Shown here in pieces: positions 18,101 through 26,696 of a DNA stretch of 64,000 bases. Source of the stretch: Brachybacterium timonense (lineage in GTDB: Bacteria > Actinomycetota > Actinomycetes > Actinomycetales > Dermabacteraceae); assembly GCF_900258505.1 (NCBI RefSeq), contig NZ_LT984895.1, positions 2,970,609 through 3,034,608 of the forward strand, written 5' to 3'. How positions within the stretch are numbered: position 1 is the first letter of the stretch; each line of letters begins with the position of its first letter. The position numbers were made by a program, and so were the translations under genes. The notes beneath the pieces were generated by a model. It saw only the letters and a program-made list of their open reading frames with translations. It was not told the origin of the DNA and made no database searches.

Positions 18101-18190
18101 GGAGGCGAGCAGGATTGCCATAAACAGCACCAGACTGCGCACCGTCGCAGCCCCGGGGGTGAGGGCGGGCCGACCGATGATGCCGCTCAT
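15107..18190 (-). CDS. TgpA-like transglutaminase-domain membrane protein
   Basis: A 1027-residue protein with about six N-terminal membrane helices (DUF3488/TgpA_N type), an extracytoplasmic transglutaminase-core domain and another helix near residues 675-697. The catalytic triad is visible: Cys in GYCEQFAATFALM near 539, His in NAHAWPEVWF near 581, and Asp in DYGWIPFEPTP near 590. The cytoplasmic tail of about 330 residues is far longer than usual. It is built of near-repeats: AVTWLG-LAAVR units (coding about 15840-15996) and Ser/Arg/Gly units (coding about 15650-15800). ATGA overlap with the DUF58 gene places it last in a moxR-DUF58-tgpA operon. Such operons are linked to envelope maturation, but the substrate is unknown. 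Confidence 0.9.
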   Translation of the reverse strand: MSGIIGRPALTPGAATVRSLVLFMAILLASTPLTLLLKGDAWIVFPLLGATPVIAAGMLLRLRLRGTVIVPLLQILVILALLIIATYRQNLVPPDAVLGDLPTILGTTIVGGLSEFVAGKPPLVVGARGSVVLVLMIALITLALDLLAIDLSWHTPTALLLLGFSLLPVLQHPGGGPWWTIAGPVGAAMLLLAVRTVHADPEYLEGDQRPQARPLQRPLRTTLATLAVITLVALSAAPLGDRLPALAQTRIPLTIDQVKAWQGRQGAQLGAVMVDDSVSVRRALLDQGNTRVLSYTTDDADPGYLRLRTLTSFDGHTFQPGSGDAGQAMPASPSDSRQLGETALEGHDLATTRVQVAALGGHLLPVPGHVRSIRAEAPAAASPSPAGRPEKGTNGAPGQQAPEAQRPAGDGSHDTVDAPLATLGTSGEVARTDPGTTVAGMTYDVRHERPQIDVDALRAVDPAGLSDPLTSGYLSVGDLPEASTELASQIVESTGARGAYDTAMAFQEHFRTQFDYSVTVATPPGEDPLTSFLSEKVGYCEQFAATFALMMNSQGYPTRVAVGFTAGAPSGDGYVVTSKNAHAWPEVWFGPDYGWIPFEPTPADAANGVNAGPVPQTEPEQETPQAQEPTAADQPEEQPTSEARGDSADPEEPTTPAQAQHGSDVGEETPEAARWWGVALAVALLAAAGVVAWIQGRRAVARWREARWDAAARAGDAAVAELAWAEVEAAVRTRRRAVTWLGWLAAVRLPWGAVTWLGRLAAVPTRRRAVTWPAGLAAVRLPGGAGPAAGVGGGGSEEPSARSKGAGGTGRAEGSDGAGVESEESSARSMGAGRTRRAERSDGAGALERPAPCRRGGALRALMTGRWGRPAVAVELDPSLGPTTALHELVRQVRSAAAADGAARSGASRDGDSRAGGAERRAAGSGAVFPGRREHGGPTLGAGRLAAGGGKVAAAGAAEASEAARSGQVCWDAAAVAAQRVGVLVARARYAPVELSDGEDASAGADAERVDGIRRDVALLRDAIMRP
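15840..15996 (-). repeat. in-frame tandem repeats in transglutaminase tail
   Basis: Three near-identical segments encode AVTWLG-LAAVRLP-type units of about 16-19 residues. The plus strand shows repeated cagccaggtcacggc and gggcagccgcaccgcagcca phrases. They lie in the same frame and enlarge the cytoplasmic tail. Confidence 0.7.
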
Positions 18191-19737
18191 CGCGGGGCTC
18201 CGTTCGGCGCGGCGCCCTGCGTTCGACCCGGCGCGGAACTCCTCGCGACGCCCGACGCTCCACTCGACGCAGCACCCGGCGCGGCACCGGCGACGGCATT
18301 CGGCGCGGCAGCGCTGAGCAAGTCATCGAGGCTGTCCTCGAGGTCGCCGGTGACGACGGTCCACGCCCCACGGCGGCCTGTGGTGATGCCACCGGTCGGG
18401 TCAGCACGGTCGCGGGTCGGGCCCGCCGGTGCGCTCCGCCGATGCACACCGCGCCGTGCCGCGGGCAAGCCCCGTCGGCGCCTGCCGCGCCCGGCCGCCT
18501 CCGCGTCGTCGGCCTGCCCTCCCCCGCTGCGCAGGGTGGTGGCGGGGTGATCGACGGGATGTGAACCCGACCGATGCCCTTCCCCGCTGCGCAGGGCGAT
18601 GGCGGTGCGTGCCGTGGCGCGGCCGGCGTGACGGTCGAGGTCCAGCCCGTCGAAGGGTGCCGGCTCGGCGCGGCCGACGGCGAGCGCCAGCGCGGTCTGC
18701 GCAGCGCCGTGATCACTCCGCCCGTCACCGGCCGCGTCAGGGTCGTCGAAGCCGACCACGGCGAGTGCTCGCTGTGCCGCACGCGAGGCGATGGCGTCGG
18801 CCTCTCCGCCAACTGCGGAACCGCTGGCCCCGCGGCGTGCAGGGGTGCGGGTGAGTTCGTCGCCGGTGGCGTCCAGCACGCGCACCTCCCAGCCGTGGGC
18901 GCTCAGGCTCTCCAGCAGGGAGGCGACGATCGAGACGAGCCTGTCCTCGAGGGCGAGGTCGGCGGGTCCGTCGGCGCCTGGCCGGGTGTCGAGCAGGATC
19001 GTGGCGGTGCGGGCGGTGGGGGCTTCGTCCTCGCGGGTCATGAGGCGGCCGGTGCGGGCGGAGGCGCGCCAGTGGATGCGGCGGATGTCATCGCCGCTGG
19101 CATAGGGCCGGGCGATGGGTCCGATCTCGCCGATGCCCGTGTGGGCGTGGCTGGGGGCTGCGTCGCCGCGGTCGATGTGTGCGGTGCGGGCGGCTGTGGG
19201 GCCGACGGTTTCGCGCTCAGGCAGCACAGTCACGGCGGCGTGGTCGAGGGTGCGGTGGCGCAGCTGCCACAGACCGAGGACGTCCCGCACGATGATCGTG
19301 GCGGGGGCGAGGCTGTGATGGCCGCGACGGATGGTGGGCAGTGTGTGGGGCATGGCGGGGGCGAGCGCGAGGTCACCGGTGCCGCCCAGGGCGTCGGGCA
19401 GGTGTTCGCGCACGGCGCCGCGGCCCAGGGCGAGGTGGGCGAGCAGGGCGCGGGGCGCAAGGTTCATCTGCACGCGCACACGCTCGCCATGCGGGATGAC
19501 ATCGTCGACAACGGCGCGGTCAAGCCGCAGCCCGAGGCGTGCGAGCAGCATCGCCAGCAGACCCAGCAGCAGGGCGGCCAGCAGCGCGGCGGCGAGTGCC
19601 CTCGGCACCGCGAGAGCGAACAGGTCGCCCAGCAACCACAGTGCGAGGGCGAGTGCGCCGAGCAGCGTGCCGCGCAGGGTGGGGGTGAGGCGTGTGCTGG
19701 TCGTTGCCGTGTTCTCGCCCGCTGGGGCGGTGGTCAC
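18187..19737 (-). CDS. DUF58 domain protein
   Basis: A 516-residue protein with two N-terminal membrane helices (about 23-68) and a DUF58 domain containing the signature YASGDDIRRIHWRASA near residues 207-222. Typical members of 350-450 residues end soon after a VWA-like segment; here a longer C-terminus contains Arg/Gly/Ala-rich low-complexity stretches. It starts at a GTG that overlaps the moxR stop (GTGA, 19734-19737) and ends overlapping the transglutaminase start. DUF58 proteins are usually co-encoded with MoxR ATPases; the molecular role is unsettled. Confidence 0.88.
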   Translation of the reverse strand: MTTAPAGENTATTSTRLTPTLRGTLLGALALALWLLGDLFALAVPRALAAALLAALLLGLLAMLLARLGLRLDRAVVDDVIPHGERVRVQMNLAPRALLAHLALGRGAVREHLPDALGGTGDLALAPAMPHTLPTIRRGHHSLAPATIIVRDVLGLWQLRHRTLDHAAVTVLPERETVGPTAARTAHIDRGDAAPSHAHTGIGEIGPIARPYASGDDIRRIHWRASARTGRLMTREDEAPTARTATILLDTRPGADGPADLALEDRLVSIVASLLESLSAHGWEVRVLDATGDELTRTPARRGASGSAVGGEADAIASRAAQRALAVVGFDDPDAAGDGRSDHGAAQTALALAVGRAEPAPFDGLDLDRHAGRATARTAIALRSGEGHRSGSHPVDHPATTLRSGGGQADDAEAAGRGRRRRGLPAARRGVHRRSAPAGPTRDRADPTGGITTGRRGAWTVVTGDLEDSLDDLLSAAAPNAVAGAAPGAASSGASGVARSSAPGRTQGAAPNGAPR

Positions 19738-20726
19738 GATGGCACCGGGACGGCGGCGAGGACCTCATCGAGCACCCTGGCGGCGTCTGCTCCGCGGGAG
19801 AGCGCCTGGGGGCTGAGGTGCAGACGGTGGCGCCACACGGGCTGGGCGACGGCTCGGATGTCCTCGGGCAGCACGTAGGGGCGGGCCTCGAGCGCGGCGT
19901 GGGTTTTTGCGGCACGCACGAGGTGCACGGCGGCGCGGGGTGAGGCGCCGAGCGTGACCTGCGGGTGGGTGCGGGTGGCGTCTGCGAGGCGCACGGTGTA
20001 CTCGAGCAGGCTGGGCGCGATGTAGAGGTGTCGCAGGGCGCGGATGGCGTGGGCGATCTGCGAGGGGGTCGTGCGGGCGGTGATCGCGTCAACGGTGTCG
20101 CGTTCACCCTCGCGCACGGGGCCGGTCTGGGCGGCGAGCATGCGGGCTTCGGCCGCGGCCACGGGGTATCCCATGGAGGTGTGAGCAAGGAACCTGTCGC
20201 GCTGCGCTTCGGGCAGGCTGTAGGTGCCCTCCATCTCCACGGGGTTGGCGGTGGCGACCACCATGAACGGCTCAGCCAGCGGGTAGGTGACGGAGTCGAT
20301 GCTCACCTGCCGTTCTTCCATGGCCTCCAGCAGGGCGGATTGGGTTTTCGGGGAGGCACGGTTGATCTCGTCGGCCAGCAGGATCTGGGTGAACACGGCG
20401 CCGGGACGGAATTCGAACTGGCCGGTGGCCTGGTTGAACACGCTGGCGCCGGTGACGTCGCCGGGCAGCAGGTCCGGGGTGAATTGGATGCGGTGCCGCT
20501 CGGCGCCGATCGCGGCCGCCAGGCATTTGGCGAGCATGGTCTTGCCCACGCCGGGGATGTCTTCGATCAGCAGGTGGCCACCGGCGAGCAGCACGAGCAC
20601 GGTCAGGCGCACGACATCGGGTTTGCCTTCGACCACGGTGGTGATCTCGTCGATTACGGCGCGGGCGTGCTGGGCGATCTGCTGGGTATCCGGCTCGCTC
20701 AGCCGCTCCGACTGCGTGGTGGTCAC
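19734..20726 (-). CDS. MoxR-family AAA+ ATPase
   Basis: A 330-residue MoxR AAA+ ATPase, a chaperone-like ATPase thought to act on DUF58/VWA partner proteins. Walker A IPGVGKT is at residues 57-63, Walker B LADEINRA near 115-122, and the sensor-type VVATANPVEMEGTYSLPEAQ-like segment follows. The frame continues about 68 codons upstream, but the GTG at 20726 has GGAGG eight to nine bases before it and gives the usual family length. It is the first gene of the operon with DUF58 and the transglutaminase. Confidence 0.92.
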   Translation of the reverse strand: MTTTQSERLSEPDTQQIAQHARAVIDEITTVVEGKPDVVRLTVLVLLAGGHLLIEDIPGVGKTMLAKCLAAAIGAERHRIQFTPDLLPGDVTGASVFNQATGQFEFRPGAVFTQILLADEINRASPKTQSALLEAMEERQVSIDSVTYPLAEPFMVVATANPVEMEGTYSLPEAQRDRFLAHTSMGYPVAAAEARMLAAQTGPVREGERDTVDAITARTTPSQIAHAIRALRHLYIAPSLLEYTVRLADATRTHPQVTLGASPRAAVHLVRAAKTHAALEARPYVLPEDIRAVAQPVWRHRLHLSPQALSRGADAARVLDEVLAAVPVPS

Positions 20727-20932
20727 GGGCGGTGCCTCCTGCTCGGGTGCGGTGGGGTCGGTCCGTCGTTCAGCTGTTCCTCGCTGGCCCTGGGGTGACC
20801 GTACCTGGCCGCCCTGAGCGGCGTCGCTCTGAGCGGCGAAAGGCTCGCCGACCTGGCCGCACGTGGCGGGAAGTTCACGAAGAGTTCGCCTACGACCCGC
20901 CGACACGCCGAGCGATGAACGCATCGTCACTC

Positions 20933-20938
20933 TAAGAT
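20933..20938 (+). promoter_or_regulatory. candidate -10 element for the Asp-rich secreted protein
   Basis: TAAGAT is located about 35 bases before the GTG at 20974, leaving a short leader that carries a GAGGAGA ribosome site. No clear -35 is seen. Confidence 0.35.
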
Positions 20939-20973
20939 GGGCGCGCTGACCACTGCGCTATGAGGAGACTGCT

Positions 20974-22323
20974 GTGCCCACTGTTCGTCGTTCCCCGTCC
21001 GTTCGCCTCGGAGCTGGACTGGCCCTGGCTGGGGCGTGCGTTGCTGCGCCCGCGGCTTTTCCTGCGGCAGCGTTCGCAGAGTCGGTGTGTGGCGGCGCGA
21101 AGGTCGCGGCGTCCGACTCGACGGTGACGGTGGGCGACAAGGTGACGCTGCGCGGCGAGTGCACCGGCGGTGGCTCCGCGAGCTTCGTGGTCGATGGCCA
21201 GGGGATCGGTTCGGCGAGCGCGAACGCCGATGGTGATGTGCGCAAGCGGTTCACGGCGAAGCGCGCTGGCACTCTCACCGTCACGATGTCCACGCAGAAC
21301 GGCCAGGCCGTGACTCGCATCGAGGTGGCCGATGCCAGCGATGGCGGCGGCGACGAAGGCGACGGCAAGGAGAACCCGGGCGAAGGCGACGGCGACGAGA
21401 ACCCGACCGACCCCGACCCCGGCGCCCCCGGGGATGACGACGACGACAACGGCGGGGACGAAGGCGACGACAACGAGGACCCAACCGACCCCGATCCCGG
21501 CGCCCCGGGGGATGACGACGAAGGCGACGGCGGAGACGAGGGCGACGACAACAACCCCGACAACCCCGGCGACGACGGCGACACCCCTGGCGATGATGAC
21601 AACCCCGGCGACGACGGCGACGGCGGAGACAACGGCGAGGACGACCCCGACGACAGCGACGGCGGCGGGGACGAAGACAACGACAACCCTGGTGACGACG
21701 GCAACGACAACGGCGGAGATAACGGCGATGGTTCCGAGCCGCCCAGCGAGGAACAGCCGCCAAGCGACGAGCCGCCCAGCGAGGAGCAGCCCGGAGACAC
21801 GGGCAACGACGACGGCCCGGTGAACGCTGGTCCGGAGAACCCGGGGAAGAAGCCGACGAAGCCGGGTGGGCCCACGCAGAAGCCGCCGCCGAGCAACGAG
21901 CCGGAGCAGGCTCCCACCAAGCCGTTCCCCGGCCGGACCGACGCGGATTCCGGGCAGCGCAAGTCCAAGCCGGCACCGGAGGCGTCGGGGCGGGGCAAGC
22001 GCATGATCGACCCGTCGACCACGCCGAATAAGAGCGGCACGAAGGCGTTCCCGGGTGAAGAGTCGGAGCGTAAGCCCACCGTCAGCGCGCCGGTGTCCGC
22101 CCGCGTGGGCGTGGCTGCGGACCTGCTGGCCCGTGCCTTCGGTGGCGGTGGCGCCCTGGGCTCCGAGTCTGGTTCTGGCACGGACGCCCCGGAGAGCTCC
22201 GACGGTGGCGGCGAACTCGCAGCGACCGGTGCGAACATGCACACCGCCGCGCTGCTGGGTTCGCTGGCCCTGAGCTCCGGCGCCGTGACGATCTGGATGC
22301 AGCGTCGCCGCACGGAGCGCTGA
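20974..22323 (+). CDS. secreted Asp/Gly-rich protein with LAATG sorting signal
   Basis: A 449-residue surface protein of unknown function. A signal peptide (residues 1-35, AFA before the likely cut) is followed by a small Ig-like or beta-sandwich domain (about 36-120, two Cys). Next is a highly acidic Asp/Gly/Asn/Pro repeat region (about 122-270) with a recurring PTDPDPGAPGDD unit, and a Lys/Pro-rich spacer. The end has LAATG near residue 414, a hydrophobic helix and QRRRTER. LAxTG is the motif preferred by class E sortases. The acidic repeats resemble stalks or calcium-binding linkers. The GTG start follows GAGGAGA. No sortase gene lies in this window. Confidence 0.8.
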   Translation: MPTVRRSPSVRLGAGLALAGACVAAPAAFPAAAFAESVCGGAKVAASDSTVTVGDKVTLRGECTGGGSASFVVDGQGIGSASANADGDVRKRFTAKRAGTLTVTMSTQNGQAVTRIEVADASDGGGDEGDGKENPGEGDGDENPTDPDPGAPGDDDDDNGGDEGDDNEDPTDPDPGAPGDDDEGDGGDEGDDNNPDNPGDDGDTPGDDDNPGDDGDGGDNGEDDPDDSDGGGDEDNDNPGDDGNDNGGDNGDGSEPPSEEQPPSDEPPSEEQPGDTGNDDGPVNAGPENPGKKPTKPGGPTQKPPPSNEPEQAPTKPFPGRTDADSGQRKSKPAPEASGRGKRMIDPSTTPNKSGTKAFPGEESERKPTVSAPVSARVGVAADLLARAFGGGGALGSESGSGTDAPESSDGGGELAATGANMHTAALLGSLALSSGAVTIWMQRRRTER

Positions 22324-22395
22324 TCGAGGCCGGGGCCGCGGCGGCACCCGTAGGATGTCGATGTCCTGACCTGCCGCCGCCCCCGGAGGATGCCT

Positions 22396-23904
22396 GTGCC
22401 GTCTGTGTGGAGCACGCCCCTGAAGACCCTGCGCACTGCCGCATGGCATCTGCGTGAGGGTGGCGTGCCGCAGCTGCGGCTGTGGTGGAGCCGTCAGCCT
22501 CCGTTGCTGCCCCGACGGCGGCGGACCGGGCGCCCCAGCACCACCCCGTCGGCCACCACGCGTCCGCAGCCACGCGTGCGGTACGGCTGGCGCGGCGACC
22601 CCAGCGCCGGCATCTCCAACGGCTACCTCGCCGACCACGGCTTCCCCCTGCCCGAACGGGCGGCGGTCCCCGCCTACACGCCCGAACCCCGCCACGTGCT
22701 CTACCTGCTGCACAACGCGCTGCCGCACCACTCCGGCGGCTATGCGACCCGCACGCACGGCCTGCTCACTGAGCTCAACCGGATCGGCTGGGCCGTCGAC
22801 GGCGTGACCAGGCTCGGCTACCCCTACGACATGCCGGGAAAGGCCGATATCCCCGATCTGCCACCGTCCGAGGTTGTCGGCGAGGTCAACTACCACCACC
22901 TGCTCACCGGCCGACAGATCGAGAAGAAGAACCCGATGTTCGACTACACCGAGCGGTACGTCGACGCCCTGCTGCCCCTGGCACAACGCGAACGGCCTGC
23001 GATCCTGCACGGCGCCTCGAACCACTGGAACGGCCTGGCGGCGGTCAAGGCCGGCAATCAGCTCGGCATCCCTTCGGTCTATGAAGTGCGCGGCCTGTGG
23101 GAGGTCACCCGAGCCTCGCGCGATCCCGAATGGGGCGCCGGCGACCAGTACCGGTACATCGCTCGGATGGAGGCCGATACGGCACGCGGCGCCGACCGCG
23201 TCATCGCCATCACCGGGGCACTGCGCGATGAGCTCGTCGCGCGCGGGGTCGACGCCGAGAAGATCACCCTGGTGCCCAACGGCGTGGACACGGAGCGCTT
23301 CGCTCCCCTGCCGCGTGATGAGGAGCTTGCCGAGTCGCTGGGCGTCAGCGGGAAAACCGTGATCGGGTACGTCGGCTCCGTCGTCGACTACGAAGGGCTC
23401 GGGCTGCTCATCGACGCCGCCCGCGCGCTGCGCGCTTGCCGCGAGGACTTCCACGTGCTCATCATCGGCGACGGCGCCGCTCTCGAAGACCTGCAGGCCC
23501 AGGCTGCCGACCTCTCCGATGTGGTCACCTTCCTGGGACGGATCCCCCACGAGGACGTCGAGCGTCACTACTCGATCATCGACATCACCCCCTTCCCACG
23601 CCGCCCACTGCCGGTGTGTGAGATGGTCTCCCCGCTCAAGCCCTTCGAGGCGATGGCGATGGGCAAGGCAGTGGTGGCCTCCGACGTCGCGGCACTGGCA
23701 GAGATCGTGGACGACGGCCACACCGGGCTGCTGCACGCCAAGGGAGACGCGCAGGCGCTGGCCGCCCGGATCGAACAGCTGCTGGACGACTCGGCGCTGC
23801 GGGAGCGACTCGGCGCGCAGGCCCGCGACTGGGTGGTGGCTGAGCGGGACTGGCGTTCGCTGGCTCGGATGGTGGCCGACATTTACGAGGAGATCACTGC
23901 GTGA
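22396..23904 (+). CDS. GT4-type glycosyltransferase (module A)
   Basis: A 502-residue GT-B glycosyltransferase resembling family 4. A basic N-terminal stretch of about 95 residues precedes the first Rossmann domain (YLLHNALPHHSGGYATRTHG near 104-123). The donor domain shows VPNGVDTERF, IGYVGSVVDYEG and PLKPFEAMAMGKAVVASD near 413-430. Residues from about 100 on are closely similar to the second half of the glycosyltransferase at 28264-30438. The GTG at 22396 is preferred over the ATG six bases earlier because GGAGG (22385-22389) abuts that ATG. It overlaps the lyase gene by four bases (GTGA), so the two products probably act on the same polymer. Confidence 0.88.
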   Translation: MPSVWSTPLKTLRTAAWHLREGGVPQLRLWWSRQPPLLPRRRRTGRPSTTPSATTRPQPRVRYGWRGDPSAGISNGYLADHGFPLPERAAVPAYTPEPRHVLYLLHNALPHHSGGYATRTHGLLTELNRIGWAVDGVTRLGYPYDMPGKADIPDLPPSEVVGEVNYHHLLTGRQIEKKNPMFDYTERYVDALLPLAQRERPAILHGASNHWNGLAAVKAGNQLGIPSVYEVRGLWEVTRASRDPEWGAGDQYRYIARMEADTARGADRVIAITGALRDELVARGVDAEKITLVPNGVDTERFAPLPRDEELAESLGVSGKTVIGYVGSVVDYEGLGLLIDAARALRACREDFHVLIIGDGAALEDLQAQAADLSDVVTFLGRIPHEDVERHYSIIDITPFPRRPLPVCEMVSPLKPFEAMAMGKAVVASDVAALAEIVDDGHTGLLHAKGDAQALAARIEQLLDDSALRERLGAQARDWVVAERDWRSLARMVADIYEEITA

Positions 23905-25622
23905 GCCTGGATCTGGATGCGGCACGGCGACAAACGCTCGCCACCTCGTTCCGTCCCGAGGATCTCGACGCGTTGCTGAAAGGGCGGCTGATCATGCCCC
24001 CGCACGAGCAATGGACCCTGCCGGAGCAGCCGACGTGGCAGGAGGACCCGTTCCACGACCGCAACTGGTGCTTCCAGTACCACACGCTGCGCTGGCTGGA
24101 GCCCGTGCGGCGCGCGGCCGCGAAAGGCGATGACACCGCGTACGCGATGTGGCTGCACTGGGTGTTCGACTGGGTGGAGAAGAACCCGCCCGAAGCCCCC
24201 CGCTCCCCCTGGGCGTGGGCCGATATGGCCGACGGTATACGAGCGCTGCATCTGTGCCAGGCGGCGCCGATGGTCGCATCTCGCTCCCACGAGCTCATCG
24301 ATGGGCTCGAGCAGGCGATCCGCACCCATGCCGAGCACCTCGCGGATCCGGCCAACATCGGCCACGCGAACCATGCCCTGCATCAGGCAGAGTCCCTGTT
24401 CGTGTGCGGGAGGGTGCTGCAGGACGAGGGCCTGTGGCGACTCGCCGCGGACCGGATGTCCGCTCTGCTCCTGGAGCAGTATGACACGCAGGGCATGAAC
24501 GCGGAGGGAGCCGTGGCCTATCACCACAACAACGTGCTGTGGTGGGAGCGCGCGCTGAGCCGGATCGACCGCGAGGAGCTGCCACGCCCCCAGGGCGCGG
24601 AGCGCTTGGAGATGGCCCTCGAGGGCCTCACCCATGCCACGCGTCCAGACGGCACGTATGTGACGATCGGAGACACTGACCGGATGAGCCCGGAGACACT
24701 GGATCCGCACCCGGTCACCGACTACGTGCGCTCAAACGGCGCCGACGGATCACCTCCGGACCGGACGACGGCAATCTATGAGGCCGGATGGATCTTCGCG
24801 CGCTCCGGCTGGGGCGATGCCGAGCGTCCCTACCACGACCACACCTACTTCACGGTGCGCTTCGGCCCGTCGAAACGGGTGCACGGTCACGCCGATGGCA
24901 CCTCCCTCACGTACTCGGCGCACGGCGTGAACTGGGTCGTGGACCCCGGGAAGTACGACTATTCGGCCAGCACACCACGGGCACATGTCATTTCACGTGC
25001 CGCCCACTCCGTCTTCTCCCTCGAAGGGCGTCGTGTGAAGAGGGACGCTCGTGTGGACCTGGTCCGACGAGTCATAGCGCCGACTCACCACGACTTCGTG
25101 CTCACGGATTCGAGCTTTGGCCGTATCGCGGTGCGGCGCCGGATCATCTGGTCCGCGTCAGGGGAATACCTGGTGGTGATCGACGAGGCTGCGCGGGCGC
25201 GCCACAACAGAGCTCTGCAGCGGTGGCAGCTCGGCCCGGACGTGGAGGCACAGCTCGACGGGGCGCAGGTGCGCCTGCGCAGCGGAGATCAAAGGGCGCT
25301 GATTGCAGTTCTCTCCCCCACGGTTCGGATCGCAGCGGTCCGCGGGCAGACGGAGCCGTTCGACGGCTGGGTCTCCACAGGATGGCGGACCATGACCGAG
25401 GCGACCGCTGTGCAGGTGCGCGCTGAGATGGCCCGTCCCCGTATGGTGACGGTGCTCGCGGCTGGCACGGAGGCAGATCCGCAGGCGCGCCTGGTCAGCT
25501 ATCGGCTCCTGGGCCCGACGGTGCTGGACGTGTTCACGGGCGCCGCGCATGAGCGGATGAGGATCACCGAGGGCGACGTGCTGATCCGACCCATCACGCA
25601 CGACGCAAGCGAGACGTCATAG
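23901..25622 (+). CDS. heparinase II/III-like polysaccharide lyase (module A)
   Basis: A 573-residue protein with a heparinase II/III-type layout: an N-terminal alpha/alpha toroid and a C-terminal beta-sandwich. Motifs include GHANHALHQ near 151, GMNAEGAVAYHHN near 196, and the central lyase motif RVHGHADGTSLTYSAHG near 326-342. Such lyases cut glycosidic bonds next to uronic acids by beta-elimination, which fits the uronate-making genes nearby. No signal peptide is visible, so it is cytoplasmic or a non-catalytic homologue. It is translationally coupled to the upstream glycosyltransferase. Its 3' end overlaps the convergent membrane protein gene by six bases. Confidence 0.82.
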   Translation: MSLDLDAARRQTLATSFRPEDLDALLKGRLIMPPHEQWTLPEQPTWQEDPFHDRNWCFQYHTLRWLEPVRRAAAKGDDTAYAMWLHWVFDWVEKNPPEAPRSPWAWADMADGIRALHLCQAAPMVASRSHELIDGLEQAIRTHAEHLADPANIGHANHALHQAESLFVCGRVLQDEGLWRLAADRMSALLLEQYDTQGMNAEGAVAYHHNNVLWWERALSRIDREELPRPQGAERLEMALEGLTHATRPDGTYVTIGDTDRMSPETLDPHPVTDYVRSNGADGSPPDRTTAIYEAGWIFARSGWGDAERPYHDHTYFTVRFGPSKRVHGHADGTSLTYSAHGVNWVVDPGKYDYSASTPRAHVISRAAHSVFSLEGRRVKRDARVDLVRRVIAPTHHDFVLTDSSFGRIAVRRRIIWSASGEYLVVIDEAARARHNRALQRWQLGPDVEAQLDGAQVRLRSGDQRALIAVLSPTVRIAAVRGQTEPFDGWVSTGWRTMTEATAVQVRAEMARPRMVTVLAAGTEADPQARLVSYRLLGPTVLDVFTGAAHERMRITEGDVLIRPITHDASETS

Positions 25623-26696
25623 CGAGCGGAGGCTCGTCTCGGTGCTGACTGCGACCAGAGAGCTGTTCTTCCCGTGGACCACGAGGCCGGCGGGGCCGGA
25701 GTTCGTCAGCTGGATGCGCACCCGAGTGGTGGGCGAGCACGGATCGGTCGGCATCGCGGCTGCCTCGTCGAAGGACAGCAGGTCGTGGTGGACCCATTTG
25801 TCGATCCCCACCGTCCGGGTCTCGTCGACGAGGTGGTCGCAGACCTTTCCGCTGCTGTCCACCAGGTCGATGAGCAGCCGTGCCGACACGGTATTGCCAC
25901 GCTCGTCGATCGCGGAGGTCCGGCACCATGTCCGGCCCTGCTCGCGCGAGCCATTGACCCCGGTGCATGTGGTCATGTGCACGGTCGCCAGGGCCGTCAC
26001 GACGCCCTGTGGACGGGCGGGGACTGTCTGTTCGAGCACCACCGAGGATTCATCGGCGGGTAGCAGACGCGGCAGTGTCTGGTCGGCATCCGCCTGTTCG
26101 ACGGCCCCGCCCTTGGCGATCCGATCGATCCGCCAATTTGCGTCCAGCTGCACTGTTGTGTCCTTCGCTCCGACGTTGTCGTAGGGCGCGTTAGCCAAGA
26201 CGTTGCAGCGGTGAACGCCATCCTTGCGGGGCTCAAGGACCAGGGTGTTGCGGTAACTCACGGGCTCGCCCGGCACGAGGTTCTCGGTGCCACCGATGGA
26301 CCCGGCACCGGTGCCGTCCGCAGTGACGCAGCTGAAGGAGACACCCAGGTACATGCCGACCCCGGGGGCTGACCTCGGCTTCACGGTGCTCAGGTCAAAG
26401 CGCACGAGGTAGGACTCTCCCGCCCGCAGGTACATGGTCCCCGCGGCGAGACGGACCTCGTCCGGCAGCGTCAGCGACGCGCGATCCTCGACACCGAGCG
26501 GGGGCTCAGCGGCGGGAAGGAGTGTCGGTGACGGTGGCGCGCTCGACGAGGCTGCCGGCGACTCGATGGACGCGGGCTCCTGCTGCGACCCGCTGATCGT
26601 TGCCCACATGCCGATGGCGAGAAGCATGGTCACCACCACAACGCTGCCGACCCACCAGCCGGGTGCGAGACGGTTGCCGGTCGTGGTTCGAGGCAT
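25617..26696 (-). CDS. membrane-anchored protein of unknown function
   Basis: A 359-residue protein with a short cytoplasmic N-terminus, one membrane helix (about 14-36), a Ser/Pro/Ala linker and an extracytoplasmic domain. That domain has several Cys residues (in FSCV, HRCNV, TTCTG, RTWCRT, KVCDHL and TDPCSP), suggesting disulfides, and a beta-rich composition. I do not recognise the family. GAAGGGAG lies ahead of the ATG at 26696, so this start is preferred over an open extension 13 codons longer. It is convergent with the module A lyase and surrounded by polysaccharide genes, which suggests an envelope role by context only. Confidence 0.75.
   Translation of the reverse strand: MPRTTTGNRLAPGWWVGSVVVVTMLLAIGMWATISGSQQEPASIESPAASSSAPPSPTLLPAAEPPLGVEDRASLTLPDEVRLAAGTMYLRAGESYLVRFDLSTVKPRSAPGVGMYLGVSFSCVTADGTGAGSIGGTENLVPGEPVSYRNTLVLEPRKDGVHRCNVLANAPYDNVGAKDTTVQLDANWRIDRIAKGGAVEQADADQTLPRLLPADESSVVLEQTVPARPQGVVTALATVHMTTCTGVNGSREQGRTWCRTSAIDERGNTVSARLLIDLVDSSGKVCDHLVDETRTVGIDKWVHHDLLSFDEAAAMPTDPCSPTTRVRIQLTNSGPAGLVVHGKNSSLVAVSTETSLRSL

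Noticed and set aside
20932-23925. A 997-codon open frame on the minus strand
   Set aside because: It is antisense to the Asp-rich secreted protein and the module A transferase; Val/Gly-rich shadow translation of high-GC codons.
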